A DNA stretch of 64,000 nucleotides from an uncultured Dehalococcoidia bacterium (GCA_958295525.1 OY282355.1:2041931-2105930); one strand, 5' to 3'. Numbered from the stretch's first letter, positions 36,061 to 46,146 are shown. The notes: generated by a model not told the origin, from the sequence alone. Translations and numbers: made by a program.

Positions 36061-38127
36061 CTACGCGCTCCGCGCGACCGCTTGCGCCGTCGACTCCGGC
36101 GCCTTCTCGTACCGCCCGAACTCCATCGTGTAGTTCGCGCGCCCCTGCGTCAGCGAGCGCAAGTCCGTCGCGTAGCCGAACATCTCCACTAGCGGAGCGT
36201 CCGCCTCGACCACCTGCGTGTCGCCGTGCCCTTCCATAGATCGTATCCGCCCGCGCCGACTGTTCAGATCCGCAAGCGCTTCGCCCAGATATTCCCCGGG
36301 CGTCACCACTTGCAACTCCATCACCGGCTCCAGCAGAACCGGCCCCGCCTTCGCCAGCGCGTCCTTGATCGCCATGCTCGAGGCGATCTTGAACGCCATC
36401 TCCGAAGAGTCCACCGCGTGAAATGAGCCGTCCACCACCGCGACCTTCACGTCCATCACCGGATACCCCGCGATGACGCCGTTCCGCAGCGCTTCCTCCG
36501 CCCCTTTGCTCACCGCCGGAATGTACTCGCGCGGGATGGCCCCGCCCACGATGCGGTTCTCGAACACGAACCCTGTCCCCTGGTCGCCCGGCTCGATCTC
36601 CAGCGCGCAGTCGCCGAATTGGCCGCGTCCGCCCGTCTGCCGCACGAACCGCCCGCGCGCCCTCGCCGGACGGGTGATCGCCTCGCGGTACGCCACTTGC
36701 GGGCGGCCAACCGCCGCCCCCACGTTGAATTCCCGCTTCAGACGGTCGACCAGAATCTCCAAGTGCAACTCGCCCATCCCCGACATCACCGTCTGCCCTG
36801 TTTCCTGATCGTACCGCACGCGGAACGTAGGATCCTCCTCCGCCAGTTTGATCAGCGAGTCCGTCAGTTTGTCTTGCTCCGCCCGCGTGGACGGCTCGAT
36901 CGCTACTGAAATCACCGGCTCCGCAAAGCGGATCGTCTCCAGAACGACCGGCTGCTTCTCGTCGCAGATCGTCTCTCCGGTGAAGGTGTTCTTCAGCCCC
37001 ACCGCCGCCCCGATCTCCCCCGCCGAAATGCTCTCCGCGTCCTCGCGGTGATTCGCGTGCATAAACATAATGCGGCCCATCCGCTCGCGCGCGCCCTTCG
37101 TCGGGTTGTACACGCTCGCCCCGGCTTTCATAGAGCCCGAGTACACGCGGAAATACACCAGCCGCCCCGCGTAAGGGTCGGAAACCACCTTGAACGCCAG
37201 CGCCGCGAACGGCTCGTCCGCGTCCGCCCGCCGCTCCGCTTCCCCGTCCCCGCTCAACGTCTTCCCCACGACCGCCGGAACGTCCAGCGGCGACGGGAGA
37301 TAGTCCAGCACGGCGTCCAGCACGAGTTGCACGCCCAAACTCTGCAGCGCGGAGCCGCACACCACGGGCACGGCCTGGTTCGCTATCGTCGCGCGCCGCA
37401 GCGCCGCCTTGATCTCGTCCGGCGCCGGCGTCTCCCCCGCCAGGAACTGCTCGAGCACGCTGTCGTCGTTCTCCGCGATGCGCTCGATCATCTCCTCCCG
37501 AACCCGCGCCGTCTCTCCGCGCAACTCCGGCGGAATCTCCCCCTCCCGCATCTCGCCCGACGCGCCCCCGCGCTCGAAGAACCACGCCTTCTCCTCAACG
37601 AGGTCCACCACTCCGTGGAACTGGTCCTCCGCCCCAATCGGATGCTGCACCGGAACCGGAACCGCCTTCAGCCGGCGCCTGATGGACGCCATCGTCTTAT
37701 CGAAGTCCGCCCCGATCCGGTCCATCTTGTTCACGAAACAAATCCGCGGCACCCTGTAGCGGTCGGCCTGACGCCAAACCGTCTCCGACTGCGGCTGCAC
37801 GCCGGCGACCGCGTCGAACACCACCACGCCGCCGTCCAAAACGCGCAGGCTGCGCTCCACCTCCGCCGTAAAGTCCACGTGGCCCGGCGTGTCAATGATG
37901 TTGATCCGATGGCCCTTCCAACTCGCGCGCGTGGCCGCCGACGTGATCGTGATGCCGCGCTCGCGCTCCTGCGCCATCCAGTCCATCACCGCCGTCCCCT
38001 CGTGCACCTCCCCCAACTTGTACGTCCGGCCCGTGAAGAACAACGCCCGTTCCGTCACCGTCGTTTTGCCGGCGTCTATGTGGGCGATGAACCCAATGTT
38101 GCGGACTTTTCGCAGATCGACCGTCAT
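36061..38127 (-). CDS. fusA: elongation factor G
   Basis: 688-residue translocase GTPase. G1 AHIDAGKTT (~14-22), G3 DTPGHVDF, G4 NKMDR, then domains II-V including domain [15 protein letters not shown] and the domain [22 protein letters not shown]. Full length. In most genomes tuf lies between fusA and rpsJ; here rpsJ follows after 13 bases and tuf is absent. Confidence 0.98.
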   Translation of the reverse strand: MTVDLRKVRNIGFIAHIDAGKTTVTERALFFTGRTYKLGEVHEGTAVMDWMAQERERGITITSAATRASWKGHRINIIDTPGHVDFTAEVERSLRVLDGGVVVFDAVAGVQPQSETVWRQADRYRVPRICFVNKMDRIGADFDKTMASIRRRLKAVPVPVQHPIGAEDQFHGVVDLVEEKAWFFERGGASGEMREGEIPPELRGETARVREEMIERIAENDDSVLEQFLAGETPAPDEIKAALRRATIANQAVPVVCGSALQSLGVQLVLDAVLDYLPSPLDVPAVVGKTLSGDGEAERRADADEPFAALAFKVVSDPYAGRLVYFRVYSGSMKAGASVYNPTKGARERMGRIMFMHANHREDAESISAGEIGAAVGLKNTFTGETICDEKQPVVLETIRFAEPVISVAIEPSTRAEQDKLTDSLIKLAEEDPTFRVRYDQETGQTVMSGMGELHLEILVDRLKREFNVGAAVGRPQVAYREAITRPARARGRFVRQTGGRGQFGDCALEIEPGDQGTGFVFENRIVGGAIPREYIPAVSKGAEEALRNGVIAGYPVMDVKVAVVDGSFHAVDSSEMAFKIASSMAIKDALAKAGPVLLEPVMELQVVTPGEYLGEALADLNSRRGRIRSMEGHGDTQVVEADAPLVEMFGYATDLRSLTQGRANYTMEFGRYEKAPESTAQAVARSA

Positions 38128-38143
38128 CTCGAACTCTTCCGAA

Positions 38144-38614
38144 TCACCAGCGGTAGTGGACGAACGCCCGGTTCGCCTCGGCCATGCGGTGCATCTCCTC
38201 GCGCCGCCGCGCCGCCGCCCCTTGCCCCCGCGATGCGTCTACGATCTCGCTCGCCAGCCGCGACCGCATCGGCTGCCCTGTCCGCGCCCGCGCGAACCGG
38301 ATCAGCCAGCGCATCGCCAGCGCGTTCCGCCGGCGCTCCGGCACCTCCACCGGCACCTGATACGTCGCTCCGCCCACCCGCCGCGGCTTCACCTCCACCA
38401 TCGGCGTAACGTTCCGAAGCGCCGTCTGGAACACCTCCATCGCGTCGCGGTTCGTGTCCCGCTCCACTTGCTCCAGCGCCTGATACACCGCGCGCTGCGC
38501 CACGGTTTTCTTCCCGTTCAGCATCACGCGGTTGATGAAACTGGCGAGCGTAACGCTCCCGTAGCGCGGATCCGCCACAGGCGCGCGACGCTCAGCCCGA
38601 CGTCGGCGAGACAT
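38144..38614 (-). CDS. rpsG: 30S ribosomal protein S7
   Basis: 156 residues. [19 protein letters not shown] start, [36 protein letters not shown] and the end [13 protein letters not shown]. Organises the 30S head and E-site. Separated from rpsL by ~130 bases, the widest gap in this part of the cluster, which holds nothing recognisable. Confidence 0.98.
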   Translation of the reverse strand: MSRRRRAERRAPVADPRYGSVTLASFINRVMLNGKKTVAQRAVYQALEQVERDTNRDAMEVFQTALRNVTPMVEVKPRRVGGATYQVPVEVPERRRNALAMRWLIRFARARTGQPMRSRLASEIVDASRGQGAAARRREEMHRMAEANRAFVHYRW

Positions 38615-38743
38615 CTATCCTGTTCCCCTTCCTCCGCGCGTCAAGCGCGCAAATCACACGGACGCCAGCCCTCGCGCCGCGCCGCAGGCAGGCTCGCGCC
38701 GTCGCCAATCAGCAACCGTGAGGACGGAGACCCCGACGGGGCG

Positions 38744-39154
38744 CTAGCCCCGCTTGGTCCCGTACTTGCTCCGCCCCTGCTTCCGCCCGTTCACCCCGGT
38801 GGCGTCCAGCGCCCCCCGGATAATGTGATACCGGACGCCCGGCAAGTCCTTCACGCGGCCCCCGCGTATCAGAACGACGGAGTGCTCCTGCAGCGTGTGC
38901 CCCTCGCCCGGAATGTAGGCCGTAACCTCCATCCCGTTCGTCATTCGCACCCGGGCCACCTTCCGCAGAGCCGAATTCGGCTTCTTCGGCGTAACCGTCC
39001 GCACCTGAACGCAGACGCCCAACTTCTGCGGGCTCCCGCCTCCCCGGTACACCCGGTTCCGAAGGCTGTTCCGCACGAACCGAAGCGCAGGCGCCTTGGT
39101 CTTCTTCACCACGCGCTTGCGCCCCTGGCGCACCAACTGATTCACCGTCGGCAT
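38744..39154 (-). CDS. rpsL: 30S ribosomal protein S12
   Basis: 136 residues. [15 protein letters not shown] start; decoding-centre loops [17 protein letters not shown] and [20 protein letters not shown] with the lysines where streptomycin-resistance mutations map. Carries the longer N-terminal loop ([17 protein letters not shown]) of the Gram-positive type. First gene of the whole cluster, ~70 bases after its predicted transcription start, with AGGGAG ahead of the ATG. Confidence 0.98.
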   Translation of the reverse strand: MPTVNQLVRQGRKRVVKKTKAPALRFVRNSLRNRVYRGGGSPQKLGVCVQVRTVTPKKPNSALRKVARVRMTNGMEVTAYIPGEGHTLQEHSVVLIRGGRVKDLPGVRYHIIRGALDATGVNGRKQGRSKYGTKRG

Positions 39155-39231
39155 CGTGCGGACTCCCTTGCGCTCGCGGCCAGCCTTCCGCCGTCCGCGC
39201 CCATTCGCGCCCATTTCGGGCGCAAAAAGCA

Positions 39232-39260
39232 ATGTTACACATCCCCCGCCCCGTTGTCAA
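39232..39260 (-). promoter_or_regulatory. main promoter of the str-S10-spc-alpha cluster
   Basis: Minus strand TTGACA (39260-39255), exact 17-base spacer, TAACAT (39237-39232). A small palindrome (GCGCCC, 5-base loop, GGGCGC) lies in the leader. The best sigma70-type match found in the window, as expected for ribosomal genes. Confidence 0.8.
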
Positions 39261-39327
39261 ACATCGCCGCCGCCCAATTCCGCAACGAACGGGCTGAGCG
39301 CGGGTCCCGCCGACCTACTTGACCCTC

Positions 39328-39336
39328 TGTTACGAT
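39328..39336 (+). promoter_or_regulatory. extended -10 promoter of the dienelactone hydrolase gene
   Basis: TGT followed by TACGAT, ~62 bases before the start codon. Same form as the ribE promoter element; no consensus -35 at the right distance. Confidence 0.4.
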
Positions 39337-39397
39337 GGCCTGCGGGCCCCCGAACGTTCCCTCGTTGGGGCGATAGAACGAAGCGCAGGAGAATCCC

Positions 39398-40132
39398 ATG
39401 GACACGGTGGACGAAATCATCGACGCGCAGACGCCCGACGGCCCGATGGCGATGCCGTTCTCACGCCCTGCGGACGGCGGAGCGCGCCCCGGCGTCATCG
39501 TCGTTATGGAGGCGTTCGGCGTGAACCTCAATATCGTCGGCGTCGTCCGGCGATTCGCGCAGGAAGGCTACGCCGCCGCCGCGCCCGACCTCTTCCACCG
39601 CTCGGGGCGCCTCCGCTTCGCTCCCTACGACAAACTCCAAGAGATGCGCGAAGACCTCCGCTCCGGCGGTTTCGGCGACGCCTCCATAGACGCCGACGTC
39701 CAAGCCGCCGTTGACCGCTTGCGCGCCGAGCCTGGCGTCGGCCCGATCGGCATCGTCGGCTTCTGCCTCGGCGGGCGCGTGGCGATGCAGTCCGCCGTCC
39801 GCGCCAGCGGCTTGTCGGCGGCCGCCGTCTACTACGGCGGCTTTATGTTCCCCGGCGACGACGCGCCCGGCGCCTTCTCCGCGATGCGCGAGGCCGACCG
39901 GCTGGCGATTCCTCTCATCGGCTTCTTCGGCGAGGACGATCAGAACCCGACGCCGGAACAGGCGCGCGCGCTCGGCGAGCGGCTGACCGCGCTCGGCAAA
40001 GATCACGCCTTCCACTACTACGAGGGCGCGGGGCACGGCTTCTTCTGCGACGACCGCGCAAGCCATCGCCCGGAGGCGGCAGCCGACGCCTGGGAAAAGA
40101 CGCTCGCTTTCTTCGCGGAGCATCTGCGCTGA
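39398..40132 (+). CDS. dienelactone hydrolase family protein
   Basis: 244-residue alpha/beta hydrolase of the carboxymethylenebutenolidase type. The nucleophile is Cys123 in GFCLGG, the acid Asp180 or 181 in GEDDQN, and the base His213 in GAGHGFF, the Cys-Asp-His triad of the family. Classical members open dienelactone in chloroaromatic breakdown, but many homologues act on other esters, so the substrate is open. A reductase gene follows on the same strand after 32 bases and may be co-transcribed. Confidence 0.92.
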   Translation: MDTVDEIIDAQTPDGPMAMPFSRPADGGARPGVIVVMEAFGVNLNIVGVVRRFAQEGYAAAAPDLFHRSGRLRFAPYDKLQEMREDLRSGGFGDASIDADVQAAVDRLRAEPGVGPIGIVGFCLGGRVAMQSAVRASGLSAAAVYYGGFMFPGDDAPGAFSAMREADRLAIPLIGFFGEDDQNPTPEQARALGERLTALGKDHAFHYYEGAGHGFFCDDRASHRPEAAADAWEKTLAFFAEHLR

Positions 40133-40164
40133 ACAGCGCCGCAACCACTCATCAGGAGCGCGCG

Positions 40165-41553
40165 ATGCCCGACATCTACGACGTCATTATCATCGGCGGA
40201 GGCGCCGCAGGCGAGAACGTCGCCGGACGCACCGCTCCCGCCGGGCTCAGCACGGCCATCGTCGAAGACGAACTCGTCGGCGGCGAGTGCACCTACTGGG
40301 CGTGTATGCCCAGCAAAGCGCTTCTCCGCCCCGGCGAGGCGCTCGCCGCCGCGCGCCGCGTTCCCGCCGCCCGCGGCGCCGTAACCGGCGAGGCGGACGC
40401 CGCCCGCGCCCTCCGCGCCCGCGACGCTTTCGCAAGCCACTGGAACGACGAGCCCCAAGCCCGATGGGTGGCGTCCGTCGGCGCGACGCTCATCCGCGGC
40501 AAAGGCAAACTCGCCGGAGAGCGCCGCGTCGACGTCGAAACGGCGGACGGCGGGAGCATAGAACTCGAGGCGCGCAAGGCCGTCGTGCTCGCCACCGGCT
40601 CCGCCGCGTTCATTCCGCCCATCGAGGGGCTCGCGGAAGCCGCGCCCTGGACGAGCCGCGAGGCGACCTCCGCTAAGAGCGTTCCCGAAAGCCTCATCAT
40701 CATCGGCGGAGGCGTCGTCGGGTTGGAGATGGCGCAGGCGTGGAAATCGCTCGGAACGGCGGAGGTGACCGTTTTGGAGCGCCGGACGCCGGAGGAATCC
40801 GTCGTTTTCGAGCCGTTCGCCCTTCGCGCCGTCATCGAATCGCTGGAGGAGCAAGGCGTCGTCTTCCGGCTGGGCTGCGTCGTGGCGTCCGCAAGCCGCG
40901 ACGGCGCGGGCGTCAGCGTCGTGATGGACAACGGCGAAACGCTGCGCGCCGCCGAACTGCTCGTCGCGGCGGGGCGAACCGGCGTCGTGGAGGGGATCGG
41001 CCTGGAGAGCGTCGGCGCCGCCGCGGAGCGTTTCGTCCGCGTGAACGATCATCTGCAAGTAGAGGGCGTGGAAGGCGGCTGGCTCTACGCCGTCGGCGAC
41101 GTGAACGGGCGCGCCCTCCTCACGCATCAAGGGAAGTATCAGGCGCGGCAGGCGGGCGACCACATACGCGGGCTGGACGCCTCCGCCTGGGCGGACGCTT
41201 TCGGCGCGCCCTCCGTCGTGTTCACCGACCCGCAATTGGGCAGCGTCGGCCTCACGGAGCGCGCCGCCCGCGAGCGGGGATTGAACGTCCGCGCCGTCGA
41301 ATTCGGCTGGCTGGTCGCCGCGGCCCCGCTGCATGGCGAGAACTTTCGCGGCGGCGTCAAGTTCGTCGTGGACGAAGACCGCCGCGTCCTCGTCGGCGCG
41401 ACGTTCGCGGGACCTGAGGTCGGCGAACTCACGCACGCCGCGACCATCGCCATCGTGGGCGAGGTGACGCTCGACCGCCTCTGGCACGCGACGCCCTCGT
41501 TCCCCACTCTCAGCGAGGTTTGGCTCCGCTTCCTCGAATCTTACGGCCTCTAG
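40165..41553 (+). CDS. pyridine nucleotide-disulfide oxidoreductase (LPD/mercuric reductase-like)
   Basis: 462-residue class I flavoprotein. FAD-binding IIIGGGAAGENVA (~8-20), redox pair Cys42/Cys47 in ECTYWACMPSK, NAD(P)-binding SLIIIGGGVVGLEMA, second FAD motif YAVGDVNG, and the C-terminal dimer base His441/Glu451 (HATPSFPTLSE). The CxxxxC pair has aromatic Tyr-Trp inside it, unlike LPD (LNVG) or glutathione reductase (VNVG). No mercury-binding N-terminal domain or C-terminal Cys pair is present. No dehydrogenase-complex genes adjoin. Exact substrate undetermined. Confidence 0.88.
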   Translation: MPDIYDVIIIGGGAAGENVAGRTAPAGLSTAIVEDELVGGECTYWACMPSKALLRPGEALAAARRVPAARGAVTGEADAARALRARDAFASHWNDEPQARWVASVGATLIRGKGKLAGERRVDVETADGGSIELEARKAVVLATGSAAFIPPIEGLAEAAPWTSREATSAKSVPESLIIIGGGVVGLEMAQAWKSLGTAEVTVLERRTPEESVVFEPFALRAVIESLEEQGVVFRLGCVVASASRDGAGVSVVMDNGETLRAAELLVAAGRTGVVEGIGLESVGAAAERFVRVNDHLQVEGVEGGWLYAVGDVNGRALLTHQGKYQARQAGDHIRGLDASAWADAFGAPSVVFTDPQLGSVGLTERAARERGLNVRAVEFGWLVAAAPLHGENFRGGVKFVVDEDRRVLVGATFAGPEVGELTHAATIAIVGEVTLDRLWHATPSFPTLSEVWLRFLESYGL

Positions 41554-41604
41554 TCCGCCGCTCTCCTGCAGGGGGCCCGCGCAGGCGGAAACCGCGCCCC
41601 TCCT

Positions 41605-41630
41605 CCCGTCATTCCCTCGTAGGCGGGAGC
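41605..41630. repeat. dRS3-like palindrome, degenerate
   Basis: CCCGTCATTCCCTCGTAGGC followed by GGGAGC. Lies between the oxidoreductase gene and the promoter of the Tat-signal gene; a further half-copy is visible at about 41574-41592. Confidence 0.7.
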
Positions 41631-41639
41631 GCCGTCCCT

Positions 41640-41668
41640 TTGCAAATCGCAGCGCGCGCGCCTACAAT
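41640..41668 (+). promoter_or_regulatory. promoter of the Tat-signal mini-protein gene
   Basis: TTGCAA (41640-41645), 17-base spacer, TACAAT (41663-41668); the start codon is 45 bases further on, with AGGAG about 12 bases ahead. Confidence 0.65.
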
Positions 41669-41712
41669 AGGAGCGTCGCATCGGAGCATATCCGCAGGAG
41701 CAACGCCGAACG

Positions 41713-41925
41713 ATGGCCGGCCAATCGCAGACCAAAGAGAACGCAGTCACCCGTCGGGGGTTCCTCAAGCGCGCCGCGCTCGCGGGCGCGGCGGCGTCCG
41801 CGCTCGGCATTCTTGCGCGGGGGCGCGCCGCCGGCGTCGGCAAGCAAGGGCGCTCGACGCCCGCCGGCCTTCCCGGCGCGGGCTCGATCTTCCAGCCGCG
41901 CGGCGACGCCCGCATTCAGCGCTAG
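41713..41925 (+). CDS. 70-residue Tat-signal protein
   Basis: Very short protein dominated by a twin-arginine signal: TRRGFLKRAALAGAAASALG, with Arg14-Arg15 and a following Ala-rich hydrophobic run. The ~30 residues after it (GKQGRSTPAGLPGAGSIFQP onwards) are polar and contain no cofactor motif. Small Tat-only proteins are sometimes chaperone or assembly partners that carry another subunit through the Tat pathway; no such partner gene adjoins here. It has its own promoter. No function is assigned. Confidence 0.75.
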   Translation: MAGQSQTKENAVTRRGFLKRAALAGAAASALGILARGRAAGVGKQGRSTPAGLPGAGSIFQPRGDARIQR

Positions 41926-42088
41926 CGGCGGCGGACGCGCGATTGCGTCCCCGCGCGGCCCCCGGTTCCCGCCGTCGCGCCGGATTGCCCGCCGGTCCCC
42001 TCGAATCGGATAAGATTGAGCGAGCGCCGGTTCCTTGCGCCCCGTCAATTCCTCACAATGGGCGCGGCCCGGGCTCAGGAGGAGCACG

Positions 42089-42532
42089 ATGGACGACATA
42101 GATCGGAAGGTCATCGCATGCCTCCGCGAGGACGGGCGCGCCTCTCACGCCCAACTGGGCCGCGACCTCGGCCTGAGCGAGGGAACCGCCCGCCGGCGCC
42201 TCAACAAACTGCTCCAAGACAAGATCATCCGCGTCACCGCCGTCTCTGACCCCGAACGGCTGGGCTACCACACCTCCGCCTTCATCGGCTTGCAGGTCGA
42301 CCCGTCGCGGGTCGAGTCCGTCGCCGACGAACTGGCCGCGTTCCCGGAAGCCGAGCACGTCTCCATCACGACCGGCAGTTACGACATCTTCATCTGGGTG
42401 AACCTTGCGAATTCCGAGGCGCTCGCCTCTTTCCTGCACCACCGCGTCGGTCTCATAGAGGGCGTCCGCCACACGGAGACGTTTATGAGTTTGGAGACGC
42501 GCAAGCGCACTTGGGGCGGCGGCGTCCTGTAG
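42089..42532 (+). CDS. Lrp/AsnC-family transcriptional regulator
   Basis: 147 residues. N-terminal winged helix (MDDIDRKVIACLREDGRASH, GLSEGTARRRLNKL) and C-terminal RAM/AsnC ligand-binding domain (VESVADELAAFPEAEHVSIT, GSYDIFIWVN). The start is the ATG directly after a strong AGGAGGAG. Members sense amino acids or related metabolites and usually regulate nearby genes; the neighbours here (Tat mini-protein upstream, mfd opposite) do not reveal the target. Confidence 0.92.
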   Translation: MDDIDRKVIACLREDGRASHAQLGRDLGLSEGTARRRLNKLLQDKIIRVTAVSDPERLGYHTSAFIGLQVDPSRVESVADELAAFPEAEHVSITTGSYDIFIWVNLANSEALASFLHHRVGLIEGVRHTETFMSLETRKRTWGGGVL

Positions 42533-42539
42533 AGGTCCT

Positions 42540-42570
42540 GCGCAGCGAGGCGCGCTCCTCTTCGCTGCGC
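42540..42570. terminator. hairpin between convergent Lrp and mfd genes
   Basis: GCGCAGCGA (42540-42548) and TCGCTGCGC (42562-42570), 9-bp stem with a 13-base loop. No T-run follows, so termination activity is unproven. Confidence 0.4.
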
Positions 42571-42639
42571 CTCACTGCTCGCCTAGATAAAGATGGCGCG
42601 GACTGCTCTCCCACTCCTCCCCTTCCCCTAACCCCTTCG

Positions 42640-45600
42640 TCACTCCCACTGATCGCGGAACTCCCGCAGCGCCTGCAAGACCTCCAGCAGCGCTTGGCCC
42701 CACGGCGTCCGGCCCTGATCCAGCGGGATATGCACTTGCTGATTGCCGACCGTCGCGTTGCGCCCGAGCGCGCGCTCGAGGGCGAAGCGCGCTCCGCCCG
42801 CCTCGTCCACCAGTTTCAGCGTCACCCGGTCTTTCCGGCGCGTCACGGACTCCACGCCCGCCGCTTTCGCCAGCACGCGCACGCGCACGCCGAAGAGGAG
42901 ATTGTGCAACTCGTCGGGGAGCGTCCGCCCAAAGCGCTCGCGGAACTCGCGCGGCAAATCGTCCACTTCTTCCGGCGTCTCGGCGCGGGCGAGCCGCTGA
43001 TACATCGCCATTCGCGCCGGCGTGTGAGGAACGAGGTCTTCCGGCACCGCGGCCGGCAGCCCGAGGTCCACCACCGGATCGGGGGCTGATGGGGCGGGCG
43101 GGGGCGCGCCGCTCGCGGCGGCCCGCGCCTCGGCGACGGCTTCCGACAGCAGCCGCGCGTACAGGTCGAACCCGATGGCGTGAATGTGGCCGCTCTGCTC
43201 GCCGCCCAGCAGATTGCCCGCGCCGCGTATCTCCAAGTCTTTCATTGCGATGCGGAAGCCGGCGCCGAGTTCGGTGGCGGCCATAATCGTCTCCAGCCTG
43301 CGGCGCGCCGTGTCCGTCAACCTGCGTCCGCGCTCCACGAGCAGGTAAGCGTAGGCGCGCTGCGAGCGCCGCCCGATGCGCCCGCGCAACTGATGCAACT
43401 GCGCCAGCCCGAATCTGTCGGCGCGGTCCACAATGAGCGTGTTGACGTTCGGAATGTCCAGCCCCGACTCGATGATCGTCGTGCAGACGAGGACGTCGCC
43501 CTCGCCGTCGGCGAATCGCTCCATCTGCTCCGCGAGTTCGTCCTCATGCATTTGACCGTGCGCGACGAGCGTGCGGGCCTCGGGGACGAGTTCGCGGAGA
43601 TTGGACGCCGCCAAATGAATCGTCTTGACGCGGTTGTGCAGAAAGAACACCTGCCCGCCCCGGTCGAGTTCGCGCTGAACCGCCTCTTTCACGAGGTCGT
43701 CCGAGCGCTCCGCGAGATACGTCTTGATCGGCAGCCGCTCTTCCGGCGGCGTTTCGATCGTGGATATGTCTCGGATGCCGGACATCGCCATATGCAGCGT
43801 GCGCGGAATCGGCGTCGCCGTCAGCGCGAGGACGTCCACCTCGCTCCGCAACTCCCGCAGCCGCTCCTTATGCCCCACGCCGAAGCGATGCTCCTCGTCT
43901 ATGATCACGATGCCCAAGTCGTTGAACGCGACGTCCTTCTGCACGAGGCGGTGCGTTCCGATGACGACGTCCACGTCGCCGGAGCGCAACCCGCGCACGA
44001 CCTCCTCCTGATCCTTCGGCGCGCGGAACCGGCTCAGCATCTCCACCCGCGCCGGAAACGGCCCCATCCGCTCCGCGAAGTTGTAGTAGTGCTGCTGCGC
44101 CAGCACCGTCGTCGGCACGAGAACGGCGGCTTGCTTTCCGCTCATCACCGCCTTGAACGCCGCCCGCAGCGCGACTTCCGTCTTCCCGTAGCCCACGTCG
44201 CCGCACACCAGCCGGTCCATCGGGCGCGCCGTCTCCATATCCCCTTTAACGTCGTCTATCGCGCGCTGCTGATCGCCCGTCTCGACGAACGGGAAGGAGT
44301 CCTCCATCTCCCGCTGCCACGGCGTGTCCGTTCCGTGGGGAAAGCCTTCGGACGACTCCCGGCGGGCGTAGAGCGCGAGGAGGTCGACGGCGAGCCGTTT
44401 CGTGGACGCCCGCGCCCGCGCCACGGCCCGCGTCCACTCTTGCCCGCCCAGCCGCGTCGGCGACGGCGGAGTCTCGTCGCCGCCCGCGTAAGGGGAGAGC
44501 CGCGCGAGGTGCTCCATCGGCACGTGAAGGCGGTCGCCGCCCGCGTACTCCAAAACGAAGTACTCCCGCCCGCCCTGCTCGCCGTCCTCGCCGGAGCGCA
44601 GCGCCGTGCCGATGAACTTGCCGACTCCGTGATCCACGTGCACGACGTAGGAGCCGGGCGTCAACTCCTCCACTGTCGCGGCGCGGAACCGCTGCGCGTG
44701 ACGCCGGGGGCGCGACGCCTCGCGCTTCCGCGTTCCGAAAACCTCCGCGTCCGACAGCAGCGTCGCCACCGGCGGGCCGCCGTCCTCCGCCGCAAGCGTC
44801 CAGCCTCCCTCGATCCCGGTATGGACGATGGTCACGCCTTCCTGCGGGGAAGAGGCCAGTTCCCGCGTCTCCGCCGCGCCGACGCCCTCCTCCTCGAGCA
44901 ACTCGCGCAAGCGCTGCGAATGCCGCGTTGCGATCACCACCGCTCCGCGCTTACCGCTCCGCGCCGCCTCCGCCAAGCCGGCGACCGCTCCCTCGTAGGC
45001 TGGCGCGGCCTCGAACGGCAGGGCCAGCGCGGAGCCTCCTTCCCCCGTCTCCGCATGGTGGTAGCGGCTGAGCGTCAACCGGCGCGGGAGCGCCTCCAGC
45101 GTCCGCGACGCGCTGTCCCAATCCGCGAGCGGCGGCGGAAATCCCATCGGCAAACTGCCGCGCTCCTCTTTGGCGAGCCGCAGCCGCTCGGCGTTTCCCT
45201 CGACGCGCCTCGCGGCTTCCGCAGTCTCGAACGGCTCGTCCACGATCACGAGCGCGTCGTCCGGCAGATGGTCGAGCAGCGTATGCCGCAGCAGAAAGCC
45301 CGCGTAGAGCGCGGCGTTGTCGAGGGAAACGCCCGACAGTAGGTCGGCGAGTTCGTCCTGAACGCGTCCGCGCTCGCCCTCGCCTGTGTTCGTGAAGTCC
45401 AGCCCCCGCGTGAGTTCGTCCATAAGGTTCCGGTCGGCCAGCGCGGGGAGCGCCTCGCCTGCGGGAAGCACGGTTACGGATTCCGCCGGCTCCGCCGACC
45501 GCTGAGTGTTCGGATCGAAGAAGCGGATGGAGTCCACCTCGTCGCCCCAGAGGTCTATCCGCGCCGGACGCTCGCTGCCCGCGCCGTAGACGTCCAAGAT

Positions 45601-46146
45601 TCCCCCGCGCCGCGCCGCCGTTCCCGGATGGTCCACCATCGGCCCGACGGCGTACCCCATCCGCGCCCAGTGGATCAGCAGCGCCTCGACTGCGATGCGG
45701 TCGCCGCGGCGAATCGTCCGCGCTCCCTCGCGCAGCGCCTCAGGGCTCAGCGTCTTCTGCAGCGCGCCGGTGACGGAGGCCACGACGACCGGCGGCGCGC
45801 CTTCTCCGCCGCCCAGCGCCCACAGCGCACGGACGCGCTCGTGCACCGTGCCGGACTCCACCGACAGGCGCTCGTAAGGCAGAACCTCCGCCTCCGCGAA
45901 GTGCAGCACAGGCGTCTCCGCGTCGCAATACGCCTCCAACTGCGCCAGCAGACGGCGCGCGTCGTCGGGATGCGGGCAGAGGACGAGCGTCGGGCGCCCC
46001 AAATCGCGCCGCAGCCCCGCGATCACGAGAGCCTTCGCCGCGTCGGGCGCGGTCGCCGCGTGAACGCCCGGACGCGCCAGCGCATCCGCCGTCCGCCGGT
46101 AGGCGGACGACCGCCCTAGCATATCGAGCAATCCCGTGAGGCTCAC
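42640..46146 (-). CDS. mfd: transcription-repair coupling factor Mfd
   Basis: 1168-residue ATP-dependent translocase that removes stalled RNA polymerase and recruits UvrA. UvrB-like N-terminal modules are followed by the RNAP-interacting domain (GSYVVHVDHGVGKFIG) and the RecG-like motor with Walker A CGDVGYGKTE, DEEHRFGV, TATPIPRTLHMA and RGRIGRRSQRAYAYLL. The C-terminal D7 domain covers roughly the last 130 residues. The preferred start is GTG, preceded by GGAGGG; an in-frame ATG ten codons earlier exists but lacks such a site. Confidence 0.97.
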   Translation of the reverse strand: MSLTGLLDMLGRSSAYRRTADALARPGVHAATAPDAAKALVIAGLRRDLGRPTLVLCPHPDDARRLLAQLEAYCDAETPVLHFAEAEVLPYERLSVESGTVHERVRALWALGGGEGAPPVVVASVTGALQKTLSPEALREGARTIRRGDRIAVEALLIHWARMGYAVGPMVDHPGTAARRGGILDVYGAGSERPARIDLWGDEVDSIRFFDPNTQRSAEPAESVTVLPAGEALPALADRNLMDELTRGLDFTNTGEGERGRVQDELADLLSGVSLDNAALYAGFLLRHTLLDHLPDDALVIVDEPFETAEAARRVEGNAERLRLAKEERGSLPMGFPPPLADWDSASRTLEALPRRLTLSRYHHAETGEGGSALALPFEAAPAYEGAVAGLAEAARSGKRGAVVIATRHSQRLRELLEEEGVGAAETRELASSPQEGVTIVHTGIEGGWTLAAEDGGPPVATLLSDAEVFGTRKREASRPRRHAQRFRAATVEELTPGSYVVHVDHGVGKFIGTALRSGEDGEQGGREYFVLEYAGGDRLHVPMEHLARLSPYAGGDETPPSPTRLGGQEWTRAVARARASTKRLAVDLLALYARRESSEGFPHGTDTPWQREMEDSFPFVETGDQQRAIDDVKGDMETARPMDRLVCGDVGYGKTEVALRAAFKAVMSGKQAAVLVPTTVLAQQHYYNFAERMGPFPARVEMLSRFRAPKDQEEVVRGLRSGDVDVVIGTHRLVQKDVAFNDLGIVIIDEEHRFGVGHKERLRELRSEVDVLALTATPIPRTLHMAMSGIRDISTIETPPEERLPIKTYLAERSDDLVKEAVQRELDRGGQVFFLHNRVKTIHLAASNLRELVPEARTLVAHGQMHEDELAEQMERFADGEGDVLVCTTIIESGLDIPNVNTLIVDRADRFGLAQLHQLRGRIGRRSQRAYAYLLVERGRRLTDTARRRLETIMAATELGAGFRIAMKDLEIRGAGNLLGGEQSGHIHAIGFDLYARLLSEAVAEARAAASGAPPPAPSAPDPVVDLGLPAAVPEDLVPHTPARMAMYQRLARAETPEEVDDLPREFRERFGRTLPDELHNLLFGVRVRVLAKAAGVESVTRRKDRVTLKLVDEAGGARFALERALGRNATVGNQQVHIPLDQGRTPWGQALLEVLQALREFRDQWE

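Noticed and set aside
34801-36061. S10-operon leader attenuator controlled by L4
   Set aside because: Only 13 bases separate fusA and rpsJ, leaving no room for a leader structure at that place.
40165-41553. Calling the oxidoreductase a mercuric reductase (merA)
   Set aside because: There is no N-terminal metal-binding domain, no C-terminal vicinal cysteine pair and no other mer genes.
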